NCBI GenBank assembly: GCA_945868875.1
Contig: CAMBMW010000002.1
Coordinates: forward strand, 1-56,041
Reading direction: 5' to 3'
Source: an uncultured Treponema sp.
GTDB lineage: Bacteria > Spirochaetota > Spirochaetia > Treponematales > Treponemataceae
DNA length: 56,041 nt
Shown here: positions 20,696 to 30,457 of the stretch, piece by piece
How the letters are laid out: the number at the start of each line of letters is the position of its first letter
Numbering within the stretch: position 1 is the first letter of the stretch
Notes under the pieces: model-generated
The model's input: the letters and a program-made list of their open reading frames with translations, nothing else
What the model was told of the DNA's origin: nothing
The model's database searches: none
Made by a program: the position numbers and the translations under genes

Positions 20696-22063
20696 ATGAT
20701 AAGAAAGCTTACATTTGCATTTATTTCTGTTTTGTTTGTCCTTAATTTTTCATGTACTTCATCAAATGTTCAAAGCAAAAATAATTCAGCTAATCAAAAC
20801 AACTTAATAAAGGATGAAAATCTCAATACTTCGATTTCAGTAACTGATTCTGACGTTAATGAGATTGTAAGTAAAACTTCTGAAACAAAAGATTTGCGGA
20901 AGGATAAACAAGTTCAAAATCCCCCTGAAACGGAAGTTTTACAAGAAAAAGTTGTATTGGCTGAGGCTGATGATAAAGATGAAACTGATGATGAAATTAA
21001 GCTTCTTTTTGCTGGTGACATCATGGCACACACAAATAATTATCACATTTCTTCGTTTGATAAAATCTGGCGTGATGTAAAATATTTAATTGATGGAAAT
21101 GATTTAGTTTTTGCAAATATAGAGGCACCTATTGATACCACAAAACCAGTTTCTAGCTATCCAAATTTTAATATGCCACAAAATTATGTTCAGGCAGCTG
21201 TGGATGCTGGTTTTAATGTATTTTCGCTTTGTAATAATCATTCAAATGACCAGTATTTAGACGGAATAAAAGAAACGCTGAAAACTGTTGACAGAATTTG
21301 TGAAATGGCTGCAAAAAATGCACCCCCTCGTTCACTTTATTTTTCTGGACTAAAAAATTCAAAAGAAAGTGAATTTTCTTATAATATAATAGAAAAAAGC
21401 GGATGGAAAATCCTTTTTTTGCCGATGACTGAACTATTAAATCGTCCTGATTTTTCTGAATATATAAATTATGTAAAAACAGATGATGCTTCACGAAATG
21501 AATTCATTGATTATGTAAAAAAACTTAGAGAGAAGAATCCTTGTACAGTTTTTATTTTATCATTTCATACTGCTGAACCTGAATATACTAGAAATATAAC
21601 AAGTCGGCAGGAAAAATTTTATAAAGAGTTGATAAAAAATGGTGTTGATATTATTTGGGCAAATCATGCACATATTATAAAAAACCGTAAAATTATTGTG
21701 GATACTGAAACGAATTGTGATAAATTAATTATGTATGCAAATGGAAATACTATCAGCGGACAGAGACGGAATCCTGATTTAACTTCCAAAAATCCAAACG
21801 GAGAAAGAGATAATACTGGAGACGGACTTTTTTACAAGGTAACGTTAAAAAAAGACAACAACGGTTCTGTAAAAATTAAAAAATGTGAACCGATTTTTAT
21901 AACTACTTACATAAATACTGCAAATGAGTTTGTTTTAAAACCTCTGAATCAGGATTTTGTAAACTATCTTTACAGTGTGCCTCGCACAAATTGGGCTAAA
22001 TATATTGAACGCCGCATTAATATCAATCAAGAGGCAACAAAGGATTTAATAGAATGGCAATAG
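20696..22063 (+). CDS. CapA-family (PGA capsule biosynthesis-like) lipoprotein
   Basis: LLFAGDIMAHTN, NIEAPI, NNHSNDQYLDGI, ANHAHIIKN motifs; lipobox-like LNFSCTS. Confidence 0.8.
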   Translation: MIRKLTFAFISVLFVLNFSCTSSNVQSKNNSANQNNLIKDENLNTSISVTDSDVNEIVSKTSETKDLRKDKQVQNPPETEVLQEKVVLAEADDKDETDDEIKLLFAGDIMAHTNNYHISSFDKIWRDVKYLIDGNDLVFANIEAPIDTTKPVSSYPNFNMPQNYVQAAVDAGFNVFSLCNNHSNDQYLDGIKETLKTVDRICEMAAKNAPPRSLYFSGLKNSKESEFSYNIIEKSGWKILFLPMTELLNRPDFSEYINYVKTDDASRNEFIDYVKKLREKNPCTVFILSFHTAEPEYTRNITSRQEKFYKELIKNGVDIIWANHAHIIKNRKIIVDTETNCDKLIMYANGNTISGQRRNPDLTSKNPNGERDNTGDGLFYKVTLKKDNNGSVKIKKCEPIFITTYINTANEFVLKPLNQDFVNYLYSVPRTNWAKYIERRININQEATKDLIEWQ

Positions 22064-24666
22064 ATTATAAGGAATTACCTGTTTATGCACAAAAACAAAA
22101 AATATTAGAATGTCTAGAAAATAATCAGGTTGTGATTGTGGAAAGTCCGACTGGTTCTGGAAAAACTACGCAGATTCCTGTGATTTTGTATGAAGCTGGT
22201 TATACTACAAATGGAATAATAGGAGTGACTCAACCAAGAAGAATTGCAGCTTTAAGCGTAAGTGAATTTATTTCGAAACAAATGAATACTCCTTATCCTG
22301 GACTTGTGGGCTACAAGATGCGTTTTGAAGATGTCACAAATAGTGATACAAAAATCAAAATTATGACAGACGGAATTCTTTTGCAGGAAATGAAACTTGA
22401 TCCGTGGCTCAGCAAATACAGTGTTTTAATGATTGATGAAGCTCATGAACGAAGTTTGAATATTGATTTTGTATTGGGACTTGTAAAACGTGTATTAAAA
22501 GAACGAAAAGATTTTCATGTGATTGTTAGTTCTGCAACAATGAATACAAAAGTTTTCAGTGAATATTTTGATAATGCACCGATTGTTTCTATTGATACTG
22601 TAACTTATCCTGTTTCTGTTGTGTATGATCCTGTTGAAGGCGGAACTACAACTTTAACTGATGTGGGCGAAGAAAAACTTTTGACTAAAATTTATAATAC
22701 TGTCGATCGTGTTTTGGATAATAATGAAGACGGTTCCATTTTGATTTTTCTTCCTGGCGAAAAAACAATAAAAGACTGTGTTGATAAACTTGTTCATTCT
22801 CCAATCGGCAGAAAACTGCATATTGTGCCACTTTATGGTCGCCTTGCAAAAGAAGAGCAGGAACTTGTTTTTGAACCGGCACCAGAGAACAAAAAGAAAA
22901 TTGTCATTTCGACAAATATTGCTGAAACTTCCGTTACAATAAGTGATGTAACGACTGTGATTGACAGCGGATTGTGTAAAATGAATTTTTATAATCCAAA
23001 AAACTTTACTTCCAGTTTGAATGAAACTTTTGTTTCAAAAGCTTCCTGCAATCAAAGAAAAGGAAGGGCTGGAAGAACTCACAGCGGAACATGCTATCGT
23101 CTTTATTCCAGAACAGATTTTGAAACGCGTCCAGAATATACAACTGAAGAAATTTACAGAACTGATTTGAGCGAAGTCGTACTTAGAATGTCTGAACTTG
23201 GCATTACAGATTTTTATGATTTTGACTTTATTTCCAATCCTGGTGAAATCGGAATTATTGGCGCTGTTGATACTTTAAAAAAATTAGGTGCGCTCGAGGA
23301 TGACAATACTCTTTCTGATATTGGAAAATTAATGGTTCAGTTTCCGCTGGAACCTAGAATCAGCAGAATAATTGTGGAATCTGTTCTGCAATATCCTGAT
23401 GTAATCGATAAAACTTTGACTGCAACTTCTTTCTTGTCTGCAAATTCTCCATTTTTACTTCCTCAAAATGAAGAAATGGAAGCAAGAAAAGCTCATCATA
23501 GATTTCAGGATATGCAGGGGGATTTTGTAACTTATCTGAATCTTTACAATGCTTTTTTGCAGACTGATAACAGAGAAAAGTTTTGTAAAAAAAATTATCT
23601 TGATTTGAGGGTAATGCTTGAGATTGAAAATATCAAAGAACAGTTGACTCAGATTGTACGAGAAAAACTTGGTATTCCTGTGATAGAAAATAAAGGTGAT
23701 TTATCTGATTATTTGTGTTGCATTGCAGCTGGTATGATTCAATTTGTATGCGTGCGAACTGGTCGTGAATCTTATCACAGTTTAACAGCCGACCATATCT
23801 GCATTCATCCTGGAAGTGTAATGTTCAGACAAAATCCTGTTTTTATTGTCGCTGGGGAAATTGTGAGAACAAGCAGAGTTTTTGCAATGAGCGTTTCTCC
23901 GTTAACAAGACCAATGCTTGATAGAATAAATCCAAATCTGTATGAAAGACTTATGGCATGCAAGTCTTCCAAAATTACAGAAAAAGAAAATTTACGTGCT
24001 CAGCTTTTTGAAAATTATTCTGAGAAATCAAAAAGAAAAGGTTCAAAACTTACAGAAGGTGAAAAAAGAATTAAAAAACAGCAGGAGTTAATTGCAAAAA
24101 AAGGTTCAGATGAATCTTTCAGTTTTGGTTCTTATCTTTTTGAAACTAAAAAAATCAATGGAAAAAAGACTGCAATTTTGCCTCTTGAACAGTTTATCCA
24201 AGCTGTAAAAGATGAAAAAAATAAAGAGAAAATTAATGCATGCAAAAATCTGCGTGGAAAGATTGTTACAAATGATAACGGAACTTTACTTAGTGGAGAA
24301 AAAATTTCACTTATCATTGATATCATCAAGTCTATTGATTTGAATCCTATTTCAGAAAAGAGTTGGAACCGTCATTTGAATGTAAATGTTTTTGATGCAG
24401 TTGGAAAAGAACAGTTGATAGATTCTTTATGCTTTATTTTGCGCACGGCTATGGCTAAACAAAAAAACAGGGAATATGGATTTATATGTCTATTTACGGA
24501 TGGACGTGGAAATTATTGGTTTAAAGTTTCTCGTGGATTTTCTACTGCTTTAATGGAAAGTCATTCCAGTCTGGAAGTTTTAATCGAAGAGAATATTGAT
24601 TTTTCAAGCGAAGAAAAACATGAAATAAGTAAAGCTCTTGCTCTTGTAAATAAGTTTTATAAGTAA
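22054..24666 (+). CDS. DEAH-box ATP-dependent RNA helicase (HrpA/HrpB-like)
   Basis: SPTGSGKTTQ, DEAHERSLNID, SSATM, STNIAETSVTI, QRKGRAGR motifs. Confidence 0.93.
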   Translation: MAIDYKELPVYAQKQKILECLENNQVVIVESPTGSGKTTQIPVILYEAGYTTNGIIGVTQPRRIAALSVSEFISKQMNTPYPGLVGYKMRFEDVTNSDTKIKIMTDGILLQEMKLDPWLSKYSVLMIDEAHERSLNIDFVLGLVKRVLKERKDFHVIVSSATMNTKVFSEYFDNAPIVSIDTVTYPVSVVYDPVEGGTTTLTDVGEEKLLTKIYNTVDRVLDNNEDGSILIFLPGEKTIKDCVDKLVHSPIGRKLHIVPLYGRLAKEEQELVFEPAPENKKKIVISTNIAETSVTISDVTTVIDSGLCKMNFYNPKNFTSSLNETFVSKASCNQRKGRAGRTHSGTCYRLYSRTDFETRPEYTTEEIYRTDLSEVVLRMSELGITDFYDFDFISNPGEIGIIGAVDTLKKLGALEDDNTLSDIGKLMVQFPLEPRISRIIVESVLQYPDVIDKTLTATSFLSANSPFLLPQNEEMEARKAHHRFQDMQGDFVTYLNLYNAFLQTDNREKFCKKNYLDLRVMLEIENIKEQLTQIVREKLGIPVIENKGDLSDYLCCIAAGMIQFVCVRTGRESYHSLTADHICIHPGSVMFRQNPVFIVAGEIVRTSRVFAMSVSPLTRPMLDRINPNLYERLMACKSSKITEKENLRAQLFENYSEKSKRKGSKLTEGEKRIKKQQELIAKKGSDESFSFGSYLFETKKINGKKTAILPLEQFIQAVKDEKNKEKINACKNLRGKIVTNDNGTLLSGEKISLIIDIIKSIDLNPISEKSWNRHLNVNVFDAVGKEQLIDSLCFILRTAMAKQKNREYGFICLFTDGRGNYWFKVSRGFSTALMESHSSLEVLIEENIDFSSEEKHEISKALALVNKFYK

Positions 24667-24707
24667 AGAAAAGTGGAGTTTTTTTTAAGTTTAAATTCTC
24701 GTGGATT

Positions 24708-26267
24708 TTATTTTGTTTCTTTGTTTTTCTCATCGTCCTTTTCTTCGATATTGAGCATTTTTTGAATTCGTGATTTTATGCTGCTGTTTGTCTTTTTTTC
24801 ATCATAAAGGGAACGCATTTTTTCCAAAGCGGAATGAAATTTGTTTGTTTTGTAAATATCAAGTCCGAGTCCAATTGTTGTTGTATCTTTTGAGTCAAGA
24901 AATAAAAGACAAATGTTTTCAAAATCAGGATTTTCGTATTTTGCAAGTTCTTTTCCAATTGCATAACGTAAATCTTTCTTTTTATCATCTTTAACGCACT
25001 GTTCAGCCAGCTCAAGGATTTCGTTTAAACCAGCATGTTTTTCTTTCAAAAGGCATTCAATAATTTTCTTTTTTGTTGCATCGCCAGTTTTTTTATCCTG
25101 AAGCTTTGAAATTAAAAAATCATTTCCTTCATCAGTGTTTAAAAAAGCAACTGTTTTAATACTTTCTTCTTTGATTACTTTTTCACTGTCATTTTCAATT
25201 CTGTATATTAAAAAAGGTACAGCTTTTGTGTTTTTCATTTCCTGGCAAGCTTTAATAGATTCTTGTCGGACACGCCAATGTTCATCTCTTATTCCTTGAA
25301 TAATTGTGTTTTTTGCATCATAATTTTCGGGAAAATGAGAAAGTCCTTTTATAACGTATTGTCTAAGGTTTGGGTCGGTTGCCAGAAATGTTTCTATTAA
25401 AACAGGAACAGATTCTTCTTTTTGCATCAAACCGATTGCTTCTGCGGCGTACATTCTGACATAAGTATTTTCATCTTCATCTTCTAGAATGTTCACAATT
25501 TTGTCCCAGGTTTCCACTGCGTGCATTTTTCCGCAAGTACGCATAAGTGTTTGACGCTGCGGATCACTTAAATCTTCGCGTTCAAGAAATTCAACTAGAA
25601 AAACTGCTTCTGAAGGTCCACCAATTTCACCAATTGTGGAAATTGCATCATTAAAATAATCTTCGTTTTCAGTTTCTATAAGAGTTAATACTGCAGGAAT
25701 TGCCTGGACAGTTTTAACCGCACTAATATATTCAAAACCTGCTTTTACAAGGTCTTTTTTTGCATCATAAGGATCATTTATAAGTTCCACAGCAAAATCT
25801 TCAAGACAAGGGTCTTCCTGCTTTGTAAAATATTTTAAAATCTGAAGCTGAATTGTAACATTTTTTGTTTCTTGAAAAACATCGTAAAGTTCTTCTGTAA
25901 ATCTAGGATCATCATTTTTGATTAATTTTTCTACTAATTCAGAAATTTCAGATGGAATTCCATATTTTATTGTCTTTTTAAAATTTTCCTCATCTTTTTC
26001 AGTTTCATCTTTTTCGCGTGCTTTTTCTGCTTTTTCAGAATCTATTGGTTTTGGACGTTTTGCCGGTGGAATTTCTGCAAAACCAGATTTAGCACTTTTA
26101 ATTTCATCTGGTTTATCTTGAGTTTCTGAGTCTGTCGTTTCAAAATTCAGTAATACAGTGTCTTGACCAGAATCGGATTGATTATTTTGACTATTATCAT
26201 CAATCTCCTGAGCAAAAACTGTAAAACATAATAATATCGAAATCAAAAAAAATGATATTTTTTTCAT
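24708..26267 (-). CDS. Exported HEAT-repeat protein
   Basis: Signal peptide (MKKISFFLISILLCFTVFA) and HEAT-like repeats. Confidence 0.75.
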   Translation of the reverse strand: MKKISFFLISILLCFTVFAQEIDDNSQNNQSDSGQDTVLLNFETTDSETQDKPDEIKSAKSGFAEIPPAKRPKPIDSEKAEKAREKDETEKDEENFKKTIKYGIPSEISELVEKLIKNDDPRFTEELYDVFQETKNVTIQLQILKYFTKQEDPCLEDFAVELINDPYDAKKDLVKAGFEYISAVKTVQAIPAVLTLIETENEDYFNDAISTIGEIGGPSEAVFLVEFLEREDLSDPQRQTLMRTCGKMHAVETWDKIVNILEDEDENTYVRMYAAEAIGLMQKEESVPVLIETFLATDPNLRQYVIKGLSHFPENYDAKNTIIQGIRDEHWRVRQESIKACQEMKNTKAVPFLIYRIENDSEKVIKEESIKTVAFLNTDEGNDFLISKLQDKKTGDATKKKIIECLLKEKHAGLNEILELAEQCVKDDKKKDLRYAIGKELAKYENPDFENICLLFLDSKDTTTIGLGLDIYKTNKFHSALEKMRSLYDEKKTNSSIKSRIQKMLNIEEKDDEKNKETK

Positions 26268-27403
26268 ACTACACCCTGATGAAATTTTTCAAGAAAATCT
26301 TTTCTATATGTTTCAAATCTGTTTTCGTTTATGGCAACCCTAATTTCTTTTATCATATTATGAAGAAAATAAAGATTATGATAACTTGCCAAAATGGAAC
26401 TGAGAATTTCTTGTTCTTTAAAAAGATGACGAAGATATGCTTTTGAATAAGTCTGGCACACTTTGCATTTACATTCACTGTCAACTGGTCCAAAATCATG
26501 AATCCATCTTTCTTGTTTGATTGAAATCATTCCTCTGTGCGTAAAATATGAACCGTTTCTTGCATTTCTTGTTGGTAAAACGCAGTCAAACATATCAATT
26601 CCAGCCTGCACCGCATCAAGAATATATTCCGGAGTTCCAATACCCATAACGTATTTTGGTTTATCTTCTGAAAGATATTTTACTGTGTGATTCAAAAAAT
26701 GCTTGAATTCTTCAGGAGTTTCGCCAACGCTCAAACCTCCAATTGCAATTCCAGGCATATCAAGACTATCTACAAATTGCGCACTTTGCTGACGTAAATC
26801 TTCGAAAAAATTCCCCTGCACAATAGGAAATAAAATTCCTTTATATCCATTTTCGCGCTCTTTTTCCCATTCTTTTTTTGCACGAAGTAACCAGTCACTT
26901 GTTATTTTCAGTGCTTTTAGTGCATCTTTTTGAGAAGTTCCAGCTCCTGTGCAAACGTCCAGCTGCATTTGAATGTCTGAATTATATTTTACTTGATGAG
27001 AAACAACATTTTCTGGAGTGAACATATGATAACTTCCATCAATATGACTTTGAAAACGTACACCTTCATCAGTGATTTTTCGCAGTTTGGATAGAGAAAA
27101 GACTTGAAAACCGCCAGAATCAGTCAGAAAATTTTTCTGCCATTTTGAAAATCCGTGTAAACCACCAGCTTCTTTGATTAAATCTGGACCAGGTCTTAAA
27201 AAAAGATGATAAGTGTTCGCAAGAATAATTTCAAAATCAATTTCTTCAAGAAAATCTTTTGGCATTGCTTTAACAGTAGCATTTGTTCCTACTGGCATAA
27301 AAACTGGAGTTTGTACATCGCCATGTGCAAGATGAAGAACCCCTGTTCTTGCTTTTCCGTCAGAAGATTTATGATAAATATCAAATATTTTTTCCATTTT
27401 CAT
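26264..27403 (-). CDS. tgt: Queuine tRNA-ribosyltransferase
   Basis: PVFMPVGTNATVKAM, LANTYHLFLRPG, LTDSGGFQVFSLSKLRKI, GGLSVGE, YVMGIGTPEYI, FDCVLPTRNARNG. Confidence 0.97.
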   Translation of the reverse strand: MKMEKIFDIYHKSSDGKARTGVLHLAHGDVQTPVFMPVGTNATVKAMPKDFLEEIDFEIILANTYHLFLRPGPDLIKEAGGLHGFSKWQKNFLTDSGGFQVFSLSKLRKITDEGVRFQSHIDGSYHMFTPENVVSHQVKYNSDIQMQLDVCTGAGTSQKDALKALKITSDWLLRAKKEWEKERENGYKGILFPIVQGNFFEDLRQQSAQFVDSLDMPGIAIGGLSVGETPEEFKHFLNHTVKYLSEDKPKYVMGIGTPEYILDAVQAGIDMFDCVLPTRNARNGSYFTHRGMISIKQERWIHDFGPVDSECKCKVCQTYSKAYLRHLFKEQEILSSILASYHNLYFLHNMIKEIRVAINENRFETYRKDFLEKFHQGVV

Positions 27404-27489
27404 ACCTTTTTGTTTTGATTTATTGCGACAGGAAGCAACGCAACGTAATCTACCGCAATTTGTTCATAATAAACACTTTTATTAATTTT

Positions 27490-28566
27490 TTATGTTCTGC
27501 TGTATCTGAGTAAAATAATGCTCAGAATTGTGAAAAAAATGACAGGAAACCATGCTCCCATAAATGCCGAAATGTATCCGTGTTTTGCAAGTACCATGGT
27601 AATCATCATGGAAACATAAAACAAAACAGAAGCACTGATGCAGGAAGCGAGACTTATTAAAAGTACATTTTTTTTAGTTTTTCCAGTCAATCCAATTGAT
27701 AAAAATACTACAATAAAAACGATAAAAGGAAAAGCATATTTTTTGTAGTATTCAGAAAGTTCTTCATTATATGGAAGACCTGCTTTTTTTAAATGCTCAA
27801 CATAGATTTTAGCTTCTTTTGCAGTTACAGCCTGCACGTCAATGTTCGATTTTCTAAAAATTTCATAAGATTCATTAAGTCTGTCTGTATATTCTTTATC
27901 AAGCGGCACGATTTTCATTCCATGATTATCAGGAACATATTGAACCGCACCATCAAGATTCCAGATATTCTGGTCAAAATTCCATTGTGCCTGTGAAGCA
28001 AAAATGATAGATTCAAGATTTTTTTCTTCATCTCTAAAAATGAAATAAATTCTTTTTAATTGTTTATTATCCTCATAATATCTGTTAGCTTTATAAATAA
28101 TTCTTCCGTTATCAGAAAGAACAATAACATCAGAATTATTTTCATTTGTAGTTTTACCTAGCAGCTGATTTTGAAGTTGAACTTTTTTTTCATAAGTTTT
28201 TACAACAAATTTATTTTCAAAGGCAAAAAGACCAAAAGCAAGAATAAAAGAAACAAAAAGAATTGGAAAAGTAAATCTAAATAGTGAGACACCAGATGCA
28301 AAAAGTGCTTCAATTTCATTATTTGCATACATATCACTTAAAACATAAGATGTGGAAAAAAGAATTGCAACAGGAACAGAATACCAGATAGTTTTTGGAA
28401 CATAATTTGCCATCACTGTCAAAATGTCTTTTAAAGCACAGCCATTTTGAAGATAGTTAGCAATGTTCATAAACAAATCGACAAGGTTTAACACAAGTGC
28501 AAAAAAGGCCATTGCTCCAAAAAAAAGAGGAATAATTTTTTTAAACAAATAAATAACAAGTTTCAT
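27490..28566 (-). CDS. lptG: LptF/LptG-family permease (YjgP/YjgQ)
   Basis: Six-TM permease architecture; AILFSTSYVLSDMYANNEIEALFASGVSLFRF; adjacent paralogue. Confidence 0.8.
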   Translation of the reverse strand: MKLVIYLFKKIIPLFFGAMAFFALVLNLVDLFMNIANYLQNGCALKDILTVMANYVPKTIWYSVPVAILFSTSYVLSDMYANNEIEALFASGVSLFRFTFPILFVSFILAFGLFAFENKFVVKTYEKKVQLQNQLLGKTTNENNSDVIVLSDNGRIIYKANRYYEDNKQLKRIYFIFRDEEKNLESIIFASQAQWNFDQNIWNLDGAVQYVPDNHGMKIVPLDKEYTDRLNESYEIFRKSNIDVQAVTAKEAKIYVEHLKKAGLPYNEELSEYYKKYAFPFIVFIVVFLSIGLTGKTKKNVLLISLASCISASVLFYVSMMITMVLAKHGYISAFMGAWFPVIFFTILSIILLRYSRT

Positions 28567-29870
28567 TTTTTTAAGAGTTTTATTAAAAAGATAATTCCAA
28601 AAAATCCAATAACAAAATTAGGAACCCAGATACACCAAAAAGCGTTGGCACCAACTTTCTGCACAAAAAGCTGCCCCATAATCTGCATTGCCCAATAGAT
28701 TACACAAATTATAAGTCCCAAAAATAATCCTAGAGTTTGACCATTATGTTTTCCAAACAGAAAAGCAATGGAAAAAGCAAGAAAAGCAAAAAAAATCGAA
28801 CCAAAGGGGAGTGCAAATTTTTTGTGAAATTCCATAGTCCACAAGTTGACCCTCGTTTTCAAAGAAGGGTCAGACTTATATTCTTCTTTCATCTCGTTCA
28901 AGGCTTTTGTTAAATCATAAGTTGTCATTTCTCTGGCAGAGCGACTGGTCGTTCCTAAAACAGCTGTATCAAAAATGTTTAAAATAGTTTTTTCAGAATT
29001 CATGACATCAAAGTTTTTTCGATTTTCCTTATCGATTGAAACAACAATAGCATCATTCATATCAAGTTGCATCAAAACACCTTCCTGTTTTGCACCAGTA
29101 AGTTTTGAATCTCCAGCCACAATAATTCTGTCAGAGTCTTTATCAGAATCAAAAAGAATAATGTCAGAAACAGAAGAGCCGTCTACATCGCCAATTACAA
29201 CATGAGACTTATCGATTTTTTTTACACTGTTAGATTCAAGTTCAATTGATGGAGTGGAATTCATAATTTCACGCATCAGTTTGTTATATTTCATGTGTCC
29301 CAAAGGTAAAAGATAATCATTTACAAAAAAAGAACCAATGGAAATAATTAATCCCAAAGAAGCTACAGGAACTAGAATCTTCCAGAATGAAAATCCCGAA
29401 GCTCTGAAAATCAAAATCTCATTGCTGCTCATCATTCCGCCCAAACTCATCAAAAAACCAACCAAAGTTGCAAATGGAGCTGATTGAGCAACAATAAATG
29501 GAAGACTGTAAACCATAATCCTCATAACATCTTGAAAAGGAGCAGATTTTGCAAGAAGTTTTTCAACATCAAGCAGAATCTGGTTTACAAAAAAAATCAT
29601 AAAAAAGAAAAGAAACGAAACCAGAAAATATAAAAACAAGTCTTTAAAAAGATATTTAATTAAAATATGATTTTTAAGAGTTCCTTTTTTAAAAACTTTT
29701 ACCTGAATAGTTTCAATGCAACTGGAAATAAAAGAAAAAAAACGCAGGTTTTTCATATTTTTGAAAAAGTTTTTACCACGCGTTTTAAAATTAATCCATT
29801 TTCGCTCAAGAAAATCTGAAAAAGAGGAACACTCTGAAAAACTATTTTTATTCTCGTCCCGATAGCTCAT
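28563..29870 (-). CDS. lptF: LptF/LptG-family permease (YjgP/YjgQ)
   Basis: LVGFLMSLGGMMSSNEILIFRASGFSFWKILVPV; overlaps downstream paralogue by 4 nt. Confidence 0.8.
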   Translation of the reverse strand: MSYRDENKNSFSECSSFSDFLERKWINFKTRGKNFFKNMKNLRFFSFISSCIETIQVKVFKKGTLKNHILIKYLFKDLFLYFLVSFLFFFMIFFVNQILLDVEKLLAKSAPFQDVMRIMVYSLPFIVAQSAPFATLVGFLMSLGGMMSSNEILIFRASGFSFWKILVPVASLGLIISIGSFFVNDYLLPLGHMKYNKLMREIMNSTPSIELESNSVKKIDKSHVVIGDVDGSSVSDIILFDSDKDSDRIIVAGDSKLTGAKQEGVLMQLDMNDAIVVSIDKENRKNFDVMNSEKTILNIFDTAVLGTTSRSAREMTTYDLTKALNEMKEEYKSDPSLKTRVNLWTMEFHKKFALPFGSIFFAFLAFSIAFLFGKHNGQTLGLFLGLIICVIYWAMQIMGQLFVQKVGANAFWCIWVPNFVIGFFGIIFLIKLLKK

Positions 29871-29873
29871 TGA

Positions 29874-30320
29874 TTAAGATTTTACACCAGTAGAACCAAA
29901 ACCACCAGTTCCTCGCTCAGTTTCAGAAAGATTTTCAACAATCGAAAAATCAGCTTGTGTAACAGGCGCAACAATCATCTGTGCAATTCTGTCTCCACTG
30001 TTAATGACAAAATCCTCATCACCAAGATTAATCAATATGATTTTTATTTCACCGCGATAATCACTGTCAATAGTGCCAGGAGTGTTTAAAACAGTCACAC
30101 CATTTTTTGCAGCAAGCCCAGAACGCGGACGAATCTGAATTTCATATCCGTTTGGAATTTCAAAAAAAAGTCCAGTAGGAACAATTGCAGTTTTTCCACA
30201 TGCAACAGTTAAAGGTTTTTCCAAAAGAGCACATAAATCAGCGCCAGCAGCACCACAAGTTTTGTATTGAGGAATTACAGCACCTTTTTGTGCAATACAT
30301 TTAATATCAATTTTATTCAT
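29874..30320 (-). CDS. dut: dUTP diphosphatase (ATG at 30320 preferred)
   Basis: [60 protein letters not shown]. Confidence 0.97.
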   Translation of the reverse strand: MNKIDIKCIAQKGAVIPQYKTCGAAGADLCALLEKPLTVACGKTAIVPTGLFFEIPNGYEIQIRPRSGLAAKNGVTVLNTPGTIDSDYRGEIKIILINLGDEDFVINSGDRIAQMIVAPVTQADFSIVENLSETERGTGGFGSTGVKS

Positions 30321-30457
30321 AAATAAATTATACCATAAAACGTCATAAAAAAAAAGAAGGCAATGCACAGTAAAAAACTGCACAATGCCTTATCTAAAAT
30401 AAAAAAAAGTTACAAAAATACCGTTATAAATCAGATAACAGTCAGTTTCTGCAAATT